DNA of 64,000 nucleotides from Artocarpus heterophyllus (taxonomy: Eukaryota > Streptophyta > Magnoliopsida > Rosales > Moraceae). Location: the NCBI GenBank assembly GCA_025403435.1, contig CM046344.1, forward strand, positions 22,797,652 through 22,861,651, written 5' to 3'. A program made the translations under genes and the position numbers. The notes under the pieces were generated by a model. That model saw nothing but the letters and a program-made list of their open reading frames with translations, was not told where the DNA came from and ran no database searches. Position 1 is the stretch's first letter; each line of letters begins with the position of its first letter. Shown piece after piece: positions 47,521-58,271 of this stretch.

Positions 47521-48039
47521 GGTATTGCATAAAAATAATTGCCAAAATTTTTGATTTCCTACGGGATGGCAAGTCCCATGTGTTATCCATTACAACAAGG
47601 CTCTGATTGCGTACGAAAAATGATGTATATTGAAATTATAAGATATTTACAGGATCATTTACATTTGAGCCATTTTATACAATCATTTATCTACTATCTC
47701 TATCTAAACATGACATACCTATTTAGAAATTATATCTACTCTATTCTAACTTCATTTTTATCAGCATGTATATAAAATTCTTTTTTTGCTAGGGCTTGTA
47801 TACCACTATTAATTATATCTCACATGAAATGTAGAATAAAAAAACCACATTCTATATTTCTTTGTTATCTTGGACACTTACGTTTGGAATATAGCATTCC
47901 ATTCGATCGGAATATGACACCACTTCCTGCCTGAAACTTTCAATCGTTAAACGCCCTAACAATGTGTCATGATTAAATGAATTCATAGACAATATAATTA
48001 TGTAAAACTTAACACAACTAATTTTATAAGACAACATTA

Positions 48040-48620
48040 TTACTTATAATCTTGTGAGTGATACGAAATCATCACGTGGTGGGAGTCCTAGGGGATCAAA
48101 CCAATATATTTGGTCCCCCATAGTGAAATAAGTGCCAACATCTAATGTTCTCCAACATTGTATGGCACGAAGAATAATTTCCCCCTCGGTGCTTGAGCTA
48201 ATAGGTGGAGGAGTGACGTGGCATGCCCTCTACAAACACTCGGTAGGTCTCTTGTAGCACTTGAAATAATTGTCAGAGATATGAAGCCAAAATTGTGCAC
48301 CTTGTCTTGAAGTTCACAATATTCTACCAAAAAGCTACACTAAAAAACAATACACTCAATTATTTGAAAGCATCTTACAACTCTACTTAGCTTTTAAAAA
48401 TTAGGAATTAAGGATAGAGTTATTACCTGAGGTATACCATGATACAGTTTGCCTTGATTTGATCAAAGGTGATGAAGTAATAAATGTCTTTATACCCCAC
48501 ATAGATAGGCAATTCATTGCCAGTGACATTTTTTGATTTTAGACACTGAATCATCAACCCATCACGCATGAAAGTATGTGCATATAATGCCAACTGCATA
48601 AATTCTAGAGGTACTGAAAA
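48040..48620 (-). pseudogene. ULP1-like cysteine protease remnant of the CACTA element, with an intron
   Basis: Minus strand. An exon at about 48615-48427 reads EFMQLALYAHTFMRDGLMIQ and YKDIYYFITFDQIKANC. A 92-bp intron (48426-48335) has GT...AG ends. A second exon begins VEYCELQDKVHNFGF and has GKLFFVPYNVGEH, where the His fits the catalytic His of ULP1/SENP peptidases. A frameshift follows, after which another frame gives DQIYWFDPLGLPPRDDF, the usual FLDPLG-type block. The catalytic Cys region is not found. Such proteases are carried by many plant CACTA elements; their role in transposition is unknown. Non-functional. Confidence 0.65.
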
Positions 48621-48639
48621 GAAGTTAAATGCAGGCAGT

Positions 48640-49015
48640 GGGTCATTCGCAATGGGTTGTTCTTGTTCTTGTTCTTGTTCTACCTCAGGTTGTGATTGTC
48701 TTGCTTTTGTAGAACATTTTTTTTTTTTGGCATTTCTTTACCCTTAGATCTTGTGGAACGTGGCTAGGTGCTCGACTCATCTTTGTCATTGCAACGACTT
48801 CAATTAACCTCTTTGGTCATGCGATGAAGCTTTCGGCAGCTTCACCTACATTTGTTGCTTCAAATGTTGGAACAGGCAATTTAGCTATTCTAACTCTAAT
48901 GGTAATGATGCTAGCGCCATGTTTTCTTCCCCTAAAGGTCTTCCATGGACTATATTAGTTGGAAGACTCTTCATCCACGCCTTCCTAAGCGCAACAAGTG
49001 CACACTTGTAATGCC
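48640..49015 (-). pseudogene. CACTA TNP-type protein fragment
   Basis: In shifted minus-strand frames this gives ALVALRKAWMKSLPTN and VHGRPLGEEN, then VRIAKLPVPTFEATNVGEAA and ESFIA, with a stop, PKRLIEV. This pattern (HG.PLG...VPT.EA..V.EA..SFI.WP..L) is found in the CACTA-linked protein upstream of the ULP1 domain. It is cut at 49016. A run coding for repeated Gln-Glu (TTGTTCTTGTTC) lies at about 48655-48685. Confidence 0.6.
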
Positions 49016-49016
49016 C

Positions 49017-49442
49017 CCTTACGGGCACCACAAGAGACGTTGCTTTTACTATTAAACTTGATAATTACCAATAAGAAATTCGAAACAATCAACAACACTC
49101 ACCCAAGAACACATGCATATATTTATAATTTCTTTTAAAAAAAAGTAAAACTAAGAAACCAAAATTTAGAAACAGAATGTAACACCCCCTTACGGACATC
49201 ATAGATGTCTTACATTCATCCCTTTTGCCTTATTTAAGATAAACTATTTAAATGAAAACATAATTTGGAAACATACCCCAAGATCCATGCATACATTTTT
49301 TTAAAAACAGTTATTAAATTAATTAATTAAAAATACTTTTTAAATAGTTTATCAACACCAAAACAATCAAACCATAATTTAAATAAAAATTAACACAACT
49401 TTTAAAAGCTGCTTACACAGTTCGGTAGGCCGAACTTCAGAC
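49017..49442 (-). repeat. Gypsy-type LTR terminus, two nested starts
   Basis: TGTAATGCCCCCTTACGGGC at 49017 and TGTAACACCCCCTTACGGAC at 49178 are two copies of the same LTR terminus, 161 bp apart. The second runs on to the copia element at 49443. It includes one shared motif, TTCGGTAGGCCGAAC, at 49421-49435. Its natural end against CACTA sequence implies insertion into the CACTA element. Confidence 0.6.
49421..49435. promoter_or_regulatory. CGGYAGGCCGA motif, gypsy-type LTR
   Basis: A single TTCGGTAGGCCGAAC. Further copies, if any, would have been cut off by the copia element 8 bp downstream. Confidence 0.5.
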
Positions 49443-50643
49443 TATTAGAAAAATAGTACACAATAAAATTTTAAAATTTTTTTATATCAGAGTATTTTCC
49501 AAAGCACAAATTTGACACACTATATGCATAAATCAACCAGATCTTACTAACCTTGTAAATGCCAAAAAGCTTCCTCAATCAATGAAGAGAAGTAACGTTC
49601 TAGAAATACTTCAACCAACTGGCCTTCTTTGCTATTCTTTATCCACGATCGGAGTATCTAGATAATCTCTAGGGAAATAAATAATTCAACAAGTCTATCT
49701 TGAATTAATTCAAAATTAATCTAACTGATAAACAAGCATGAATTGTCTGTTCCTGATAATTCAACAAGTTTATCTTGAATTAATTTTATCACAAAATTAA
49801 TTCAACCGATAAACAGACATGAATTATCCGATTTTACCAAATTTTAGCCAATCTGATAAATCTGACATGAGTCACCAATTATTGGAATAGCATGTTGTAT
49901 CGTTACAGGATTTTTGTGAGCTAGCAAAGGGGACCAAATGGACTTATATAGTTCAAGCTCCTGATAATTATGAAACCCAATATCTCAAATATATATTTCA
50001 TAATTATTAACTCCAACGCTACTCCACTAAAAGCTTAGAGTTGCACTCTCGAACTATATAAAATTATGAAGTCCGTGTAGGTAAGTCTCCACGACAGATC
50101 ATAATGTATCGTATCCCCATAGGATTATCCATAATCGGCTTAAGGACAAGTTATGTCTTACCTTCTTCATTATTTTTATCTTACGTTTCATTATCTCACC
50201 ATCGGAAAACTTACCATCCAAAGGCGGTATACCATTTAGTTACATCTATGTATCTAAATGGTTGAGCGCTCTAGTTTTTCAATTACAAGATAACACATAT
50301 CAGACGATATCGCTACTCCTAAAGTGGAGCTATGTATTTCATATCTATAAATAACAGGTCTACGCTATCAAGAGTCATGCCTCCAACATATCGGCATGCA
50401 TACCACTATTAAAATATGGGTGTCACCATTTGGAACATCAAAAGATACAATCAAAGCAACGGGCCACTATTCATCTTAGGATTAAGATACAATACAAATG
50501 ATTGTCTAAAGTGAATCGATTTGCTAAGACATAATTAGTAAGCCAAATCAATTCACTTTATGTTCCGATCCAACACATTGTCATTTATGATAATGTAACA
50601 ATGTTTCTCTTCACGGAGTCTACCTCCGATGGTGAGACAAACC

Positions 50644-52645
50644 TGTTGGATATGTATGCCCTAAGGAGTAAAAATGTAATACGTTTTTGGAGACAACTTT
50701 ATCAATAAAGAATTTATTTATTTACATATACCAAATCTTGTCCTCTTCACGTTCATATTTGTTGAATGTATGTTAAGCAAACAGTAGTCTGAGACTGTCA
50801 GTCTAAACCTTTAAGAATTGGGCATATAATGGACTGATTATGCGAAAGACACGATTCTTAAGGTGACGGTCTAAAACATATGAGCCGCAATCGAGGGAAT
50901 AAAGTTGGGTGCTTTATTCATGCAAAGATTGTTATGTTGTTTATATCCCTATTGGGAGATGGTTTGTCTTGACCATCGGAGTTGGACTCCGTGAATAGAA
51001 ACATTGGCACGTTGTCATAGGTGATGATGTGTTGGATCGGGACACAAAGTGAATTGATTTGGATTAATAATTCTGTCTTGGAAAATTGATTCACTTTAGA
51101 CAATCATTTGTATTGTATCTTAATCCTGAGATGGATAGTGGGCTTGTTGTCTCGACTTGTGTCTTTTGATGTACCAAAGGGTGACTCCCACATCTCAATA
51201 GTGGTATGCATGCCGGTATGTTGGAGGCATGACTCTTGATAGCGTAGACTTGTTATTCATAGATATGGAATCCATAGCTCCTCTTTAGGAGTAATGATAT
51301 CCTCTTATATGCGTTATCCTGTAATTGAAAAACTTGAGTGCTCAACCATTTGGATACATAGGTGTAACCGAATGGTATACTATTTTTGGATGGTAAGTTT
51401 TCTAATGGTGAGATAATGGAACGTAAGATAAAAATAATCGGGAAGGTAAGACAGAACTTGTCCTTAAGCTGATTATGGATTATCATATGGAGATACGATA
51501 CACTTTGATATGTCATGGAGACTTAGCTATACGGGCTTCGTAATTCTATAAAGTTCGAGAATGCAGCTCCAAGCTTTTAGTGGAGTAGCGTTGGAGTTGA
51601 TAATTATGAAATGTATATCTGGGATATTGGGTTTCATAATTATCGAGAGCTTGAACTTTATAGGTCCATTTTGGTCCCTTTTGCTAGGTCACAAAATCTT
51701 GTAACAATACGGCGTGCTTTTTCAATAATTAGTGACTTATGTCGGATTTATCAGATTGGTTTAAAATTTGAAAGAATCAAATAATTTATGTCTGTTTATT
51801 GGTTAAATTAATTTTGTAATAAAATTAATTTAAGAGAAACTTGTTGAATTATGGGGATCAGATAATTCTTGTCTGTTTTTTGGTTGATTTAATTGGATAA
51901 ATTAAATCAAGATAAACATGTAGAATTATTTTGAATTGATTTATTTTTTTAGAGATTATCTTGATAAAGTTTGTTTTGATAAGATAACTTCTCCATTGGG
52001 TTATTTGAATCAAAACTGAGACTTTTTCCTATAGAATCTCGGTGGAAAATAAAAGATTCGTGGAGATATTTACATGGTAGTTTGGCCTGCCGATGGGGCC
52101 TGTTCGGCCTGCCGATCAACGACAGATAAGATTACGTATTTTCACGCAGATCTTATCAGATATTGATCCGAACTTGATTCTGTTTCGAGTTTTTGAGACC
52201 TAATCTGTTAAGGACTAACCCCAGGACCAATTGCTATATAAAGGGAGTGACTCTCATGAGTTACTCAGATCAATTGAGAGATTAAGAGTGATACTCTTCT
52301 GGTGAGCATCTGAAAACTCCCTGAGAGCTTTTGTTCACAAATCACGAACACTAGCTTTGGGTTCTCTCATTGGTTGGAAGGAGAGTCACCCGTGGAAGAA
52401 CTGCACGTGTGAGCCCACACTCACTCCGATCGTGAATAGAGAATAGCAAAGAAGACTAGTTGGTTGAGGCTCTTTTGGACGTTACTTCTCTTCACGGGTC
52501 GCGGAGGTTCTTCGGTATATAAAGGTTAGTAAGATCTGTTTAATTTATACATACAACATGTCAAACTTGTGTTTTGAAAAATTACTCTGATGTTAAATTT
52601 TTTTAAAAAACTTCCGCTGTGCACCTCTGACCTTTTTTTCCAACA
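50644..52645 (+). repeat. 5' LTR of the 50644 element
   Basis: 2002 bp. TATA box GCTATATAAAGGG at about 52233-52245. Subfamily marker TGTTGGATATG at the start and GCGCACCTCTGACC-type end. Confidence 0.9.
52080..52119 (+). promoter_or_regulatory. GGCCTGCCGA motif pair, 5' LTR
   Basis: TTTGGCCTGCCGAT and TTCGGCCTGCCGAT, 22 bp apart, upstream of the TATA box. Confidence 0.65.
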
Positions 52646-52647
52646 AT

Positions 52648-52660
52648 TGGTACCAGGGCT
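52648..52660 (+). other. Primer binding site, tRNA-Met, mutated
   Basis: TGGTACCAGGGCT, three changes from the tRNA-Met complement. Priming would be poor. Confidence 0.75.
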
Positions 52661-54317
52661 GAGGGTTTTACATAAATTTGCAAGTTTGTGATCATACTGT
52701 ATGTATAAATTTTGTGATCTTAATCTCTCCAATGCTTGAATTTAATTTTATAGAGAGTTGGCACTCTAGGTTTCTATATAATTATATGTTGTCATGGATT
52801 ATGTGGTGAATGTTCATTAATTAATTTTGGTTGATTAAATTGTTATTTAATTATTTATTAATTAATTAATTTATGCTGGTTATGGTTCCTTAGAGGTTAG
52901 AATATGTATCTAGGTTTTTCATGTAATTAGATGGCGGACTATCATCTCCGTCTAGGAATTGTTATTTAATTTTAAATTTGTAAGAATTTTGTAATTAAAT
53001 AATTATTCAGAGAAGACGGATCGAGAAGTCGGATCTAAAAGATCGATGATGGCGCACCCAGGTATTTCCTGTGTCTCTAATTTTATGTTTTTGAATTGTT
53101 AAAAATAAAATTGAATTGCATTAAAATTGTATTTTCTAGAATGGAGATTTCTGCTTGGTCGGCATGCCGAACCTTCAGCTCGGCAGGCCGATGGTCATAG
53201 ATTGACAGGCTGGATGTGTGGTTCGGTAGGCCGACAGTGGGACAAAAATAGGCTGGCTCTGCCGACAGGCCAAACTTTCATGGGTCGGCAGGCCGATCTT
53301 TTAGATCAGCAGGCCGGTGAAGCATGACTGGTAGGCCGATCACCCAGATCGGCCTGCCGACCGAGAGCTAAAAAATTTCCAAAAAAGGTGCAATTTTTCC
53401 AGTGCAGTTTTAATTTTATTTTTGAGACGATTCTAAGAAACATTAAATTTGGATATAACTGGAAATATGAATTATTTGATTCATACGGGATTAAAGACTT
53501 GAAGATGGGAATTACGTGAAGAAGGATACAACTTGAGGATTCAAGGATGAAGAATCGATTTATGTCTCGATTATTCTCTTGTAATCTTAGTTTTTCTATT
53601 CTCTAGAATGGAGCCATAATATTACGGTTATTATTATTTTGCTTGTCGCTTTGCTTGTTTGCATTATAATATGATTTTCCATGTATATTGATAACATGTC
53701 ATATAGAATAGGAAGTGCCGCTCATATTAAAATTGTTCATGCATATTTTAAAATAAAACCTTGACTTCAAAAGATTGAGTGGGAGAAGGTTTTTGAAGAG
53801 AGAACCTAAGGCCTCCATCGTTGGTCCATAGGAAGAACATGGTGGTCCCGACCCCTAAGAAGGGATTTCTATCATGTACCAGATTGGATCTCTGAGAGGA
53901 TAAAGTATTTTAGCATGATTTATGGTTGCACACCCGTAGGTGGTGATTATAAATCATGGATAAAATATTGAAACGATGGTTATACACTCGCGTTAATTTT
54001 ATTATTAACCTCCCCTAGAAACTCTGTTAAAAAAATTAATGGCCAAAGAAACGATTATTAATATATGCTGGATCATACGGGTCCTGGATGGCATATATTA
54101 ATCAGGAGGGGATCCGTGTTCCTGATTGAATTTGGCATGACTCCCCTAGGAGCTTGTTGAATTCTGAGTTGGGAATTATCATTGTAAGGTTGTGATATTT
54201 TCAAGGTTTTGACACATAAACACATTTGTATGATTTTACATGATTGTGTTATCTTACTAAATTATTATGATATGTTTGCTTATGTTTGGTATATGGTTCT
54301 TTATTGTAGAATTAAAA
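52661..54317 (+). other. Untranslated leader of the 50644 element
   Basis: Non-coding, about 1.65 kb, colinear with the leader at 18696-20371. Contains the motif cluster 53157-53362. Confidence 0.65.
53157..53362 (+). promoter_or_regulatory. CGGCAGGCCGA motif cluster with hairpin, leader of 50644 element
   Basis: About nine sites including TCGGCAGGCCGAT. The terminal inverted pair AGGCCGATC (53333-53341) and GATCGGCCT (53347-53355) keeps a 9-bp stem with a 5-nt loop, so the hairpin is conserved with the 19378-19402 copy. Confidence 0.7.
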
Positions 54318-55140
54318 ATGTCTAAAAACGCTTTATCATCGACACTTGACAAAAGCCAATTAACCGGTGAGAATTACAATGATTGGAAATGGAACCTGGA
54401 TATCGTCCTGTCCTTTGAGAAACTGAAATATGTTCTGACAACCCCTTGTCCTCCCGAGCCTACGAGAGACTCATCTAATGAGCAATTCCAAGCGTATGAT
54501 CGTTGAAAAGATGCTAATGATCAAGCCTGTTGCTATGTTATGGCCAGCATGAATAATGTGCTGCAGGCTCAACATCAAGATTATGAGATTGCGAAGCAGA
54601 TGTTGGATAATCTTGAGGATATGTTTGGAGGCCAGGCCATAACAAAGTGGCAAGGGGCGCTTCAGAAACTTCTGAACTATAGACAGAGATCAGGGAGATC
54701 TGTAAAGGAGCATATGATGTTGGTTATGGGTTACCTCACTAAGGCTCAAACCAATGGAGCTGACATGGATGCTGAAACTCAGATGACTGTGGTCTTTGAG
54801 ACTATGTCTAAGGAATTTATTCCTTTTAGAGCTACATTTAATTTGAGCAATAGATGGGATATGACCTTAACAGAACTGATGAAACAGTTGCAGGAGTTCA
54901 AACTGCTGATCAGGGAGTCTCCTGCGGGTGGTGAGGCCAACATAGTAGCTGCTTCTGGTTCTAATTCTAACTCTGGGAATGGAAAGAAGCAATGGGCCAA
55001 GAATGGGAAGTCTTCTGTTCCTGCTAATACCAAAAGCAAGAAGAAGAAGAACAAGAACCCAAAGAAGCTTAAGTGCTTCTTCTATGGTAAGGTCGGGCAT
55101 ATTAAGAAGCATTGCAAGGACTTCCTTTCCAAAGGAGGTA
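54318..55140 (+). pseudogene. gag: copia gag of the 50644 element
   Basis: Starts at ATG 54318 (MSKNALSSTLDKSQLTGENY). One TGA at 54504-54506 replaces a Trp codon; the frame then stays open through gag, protease and into integrase (54540-55901). The gag core NLSNRWDMTLTELMKQL and the CAG (54891) that is TAG in both array copies are present. The zinc knuckle reads CFFYGKVGHIKKHC: the second Cys is Tyr, so zinc binding should fail. Confidence 0.88.
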
Positions 55141-56510
55141 GGTGTGATCTTTTGTATTTAGAAACTTGTTTGATTAAGGAATCCAGTGACATTTGGATCA
55201 TAGATTCTGGTGCAACTAATCATGTTTGTGTTTCTCTAAAGGGATTCAAAGAAACGAGAAGTCTGTTACATGAAGACTTCACGCTTCGGATGGGCGATGG
55301 ATCCTTGGTCTCAGCGAAAGCAGTGGGAGACGTCCATCTTTACTTTGATAACTATAGGAATTTATTTTTGCAAGATTGTTTTTATGTTCCTAAATTTAAA
55401 AGGAATTTAATTTCTGTTTCTTGTTTATTTAAAGACTCCTACGTGGTATCTTTTAATGAAAAAGTGGTGATTCGTAAAAATAAATCTTTTATCTGTTTTG
55501 GATGGATGCAAAATAAGCTATATTTTATCATACCTAAGATGGAATTATTGCTTAATGCTGAGATGAATAATAATAACTCTAAAAGACTTAAAACTTCTCA
55601 CTCTAATAAGACTTATCTTTGGCATTTGCGCCTTGGTCACATTAACCTGAATAGGATTCAAAGGTTGGTGAGGGATGGACCTTTAAGTCACTTAAAGGTG
55701 GAATCTATACCTCAATGTGAATCTTGTTTGGAGGGTAAAATGACCAAAAGACCATACTGGTCTAAAGGCAATAGGCCCGAAGGGATTCTAGAACTTGTGC
55801 ATAGTGATGTTTGCGGACCGATGAACATCCAAGCACGAGGAGGTATGAGTACTTCATCACTTTTATTGATGATTACTCAAGATATGGGTATGTGTGCCTG
55901 ATGCACCACAAAGTGAAACTTTTGACAAGTTCAGGGAGTTTCGGGCTGAAGTGAAAAAGCAATTGGGTAGACCCATAAAGGCACTTTGATCTGATCGAGG
56001 TGGAGAATACCTTTCTGATGAGTTCTTGGGACACTTACTAGAGAATAGGATTTTATCCCATTTGACTGCGTCGGGCACTCTGCAACAGAATGGCGTAGCT
56101 GAGAGAAGAAATAGGACTTTGTTGGACATGGTCAGGTCCATGATGAGTTATTCATCATTACCTTTATCCTTTTGGGGATATGCACTACAAACTGCATGTT
56201 ATCTTTTGAACAATGTGCCTTTAAAATCGGTCCATTAAACTCCTCACGAGTTGTGGACAAGAAGGCAGACATCCTTAAACCATATTCGCATATGGGGATG
56301 TCAGGCTCATGTCCTGTTTAAGGATCTGAATAAGTTGGAAGCACGTTCAGAAGTGTGCGTGTTTGTAGGATATCCAAAAGGGACTAAAGGGGTTATTTTT
56401 AAAACCCGAAGGAAAATAAAGTCGTGGTTTCTGCTAATGCAACTTTCCTTGAGGAGAGTTACATGGACGACTTTAAATCTCGAAGCAAAGTGTTGCTTGA
56501 GGAGTTAAGG
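55141..56510 (+). pseudogene. pol: copia protease and integrase of the 50644 element
   Basis: Protease WIIDSGATNHVC is intact. The pre-integrase zinc region ([20 protein letters not shown]) is intact. A 1-bp loss at about 55842 shifts the frame, and a TGA precedes SDRGGEY at about 55987. QNGVAERRN is kept (56026-56238 frame). A further indel near 56232 and a 1-bp loss near 56390 follow. Confidence 0.87.
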
Positions 56511-57650
56511 AGTGATCAGATTACTCCGGAGGTTCCGAATGAAACCATTCCGATCAGTGTAGAAAAACCAAACGAACCTAAACAACAACCTCAGGGGCTT
56601 CGGCGTAGTGGGAGGATCGGGTGTCAACCTGAGAGGTATATGTTCAATTGGGAGGTCTTCTTGGCTGAACTGGATGAACATGACAAGGATCCTTATACTT
56701 ACGCAAAAGCTATGGAGGATGTTGATTCAAAACTCCAGACAGAGGCCATGAACATAGAGATGAAGTCTATGGAGACTAATCAGGTTTGGGAGCTTGTGGA
56801 TCTTCCTGAAGGGGTAAAACCCATAGCGTGCAAATGGATCTATAAGAGGAAAAGAAGAGTGGATGGAAAGCTCGAAACCTTTAAGGCTAGACTGGTAGCT
56901 AAGGGTTATACGCAAAAGGAAGGAATCGATTATAAGGAAACCTTTTCGCCTGTAGCCATACGTAAGTCCATCCAAATTCTCTTATCCATAGCTGCCGCTC
57001 TCGACTATGAGATTTGGCAGATGGATGTCAAGACGGCTTTTCTAAATGGCTATCTTGATGAGTTCATTTATAGGGAACAACCAGACGGGTTCAAGGTCAC
57101 GGGTCAGGAGGGTAAGGTTTGTAAGCTGCTAAAGTCAATTTATGGACTTAAGCTGGCTTCTCGTTCTTGGAACATAAGATTTGATAAGATGATCAAGACT
57201 TATGGGTTCTCACAAAATGTGGATGAACCATGTGTTTATAAACACATAAAGGATGGGAAGGTGGTTTTTCTACTACTCTATGTAGATGACATTCTGCTAA
57301 TTGGCAATGACGTTGGGCATTGTCATCGGTCAAATTATGGTTGACCAAACAGTTTGACATGAAGGACTTGGGTGAGGCTAATTTTGTTCTCGGTATCCAG
57401 ATCTTTCGGGATAGGAAGAACAAAATGATAGCTTTGTCACAAGCTGGCTACATAGATAAAATTCTCAAGAGGTTTGTAATGTAGGATTCCAAGAAAGGTA
57501 GGCAACCATCTAGGTCTGGAATTACTCTTTCTAAGAAAGACTCTCCAAAGTCTTATGAAGAAAGAGAATACATGAAGAAGGTGCCTTATACTTCAGCAGT
57601 GGGTAGTCTCATGTATGCCATGCTTTGCACACAACTAGATATTAGCTATG
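56424..57650 (+). pseudogene. pol: copia reverse transcriptase of the 50644 element
   Basis: A 306-codon open frame (56424-57344) runs from the integrase tail through CKWIYKRKRRVDGK, MDVKTAFLNGYLDEFIYREQ and LKSIYGLKLASRSWNIRF to LLYVDDILLIGNDVG, so the YVDD site is intact. A 1-bp loss at about 57315 breaks the frame. The thumb continues in another frame (TKQFDMKDLGEANFVLGIQI), with a TAG at about 57482. Confidence 0.88.
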
Positions 57651-57654
57651 CGGT

Positions 57655-58257
57655 GTAAGTTGATTTCAGGCGGATCCAGGACCGAACCACTGGGTTGCGG
57701 TAAAGCATATTTTCAAGTACCTGTGAAAGACTCAAGGGTATATGCTAGTATATTCGGGTGAGGACCTAATTCCTCTAGGATATACTAATTCAGATTTTCA
57801 ATCCTGTCTGGATTCTAAGAAATCGACTTTGGGGTTTGTGTTTACTCTGGGTGGCGGTGCCATCAGTTGGAGAAGTGCGAAGCAAGATTGCACTTCAGAT
57901 TCAACGATGGAGGCCAAGTATGTGGCAGCTAGTGATGCTTCGAAAGAAGCAGTGTGGGTTTGCAAGTTCCATGGGGATCTTGAGGTTGTTCCGGGCATGG
58001 ATAAGGCGGTATCACTGTACTATGATAATAGTGCGGCGGTAGCTAATGCTAAGGAACTGAGATTTCACAAGAAGAGTAAATATATTGATCGGAATCATAT
58101 GATAAAGGACTTTGTTGAGGGCGGGCATGTCACGGTATGCAAGATCGCGTCAGAGGACAATTTAGCTAATCCATTTACAAAGACACTTACAGGGAGAGTC
58201 TTCGAGAAACATGTGGAAGCTATAGTAATGCGAGATTTGCTGTATTTACTCACTTAG
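57655..58257 (+). pseudogene. pol: copia RNase H of the 50644 element
   Basis: Open frame 57742-58257: LVYSGEDLIPLGYTNSDFQS, STMEAKYVAASD, YYDNSAAVANAKELRFHKKS and LANPFTKTLTG. Some consensus acids are changed (TDSD to TNSD, ADPF to ANPF), so activity is doubtful. A short deletion near 57650 removes part of the linker. Confidence 0.86.
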
Positions 58258-58260
58258 TGC

Positions 58261-58271
58261 AAGTGGGAGAT
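58261..58271 (+). other. Polypurine tract of the 50644 element
   Basis: AAGTGGGAGAT, directly before the 3' LTR start TGTTGGATATG. Confidence 0.85.

Larger units (their letters stand above)
47209..49016 (-). mobile_element. CACTA (En/Spm-like) transposon, truncated
   Basis: The left end begins with a decayed CACTA terminus (CTACTGTAGACTAGAAATTTC) followed by about 300 bp of subterminal repeats in both orientations. On the minus strand come, in order, part of the TNP-type protein (48640-49015) and ULP1-protease sequence (48040-48620), the usual arrangement near the 3' end of plant CACTA elements. The transposase end is missing: the element stops at 49016 where a gypsy-type LTR terminus begins. 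Confidence 0.75.
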
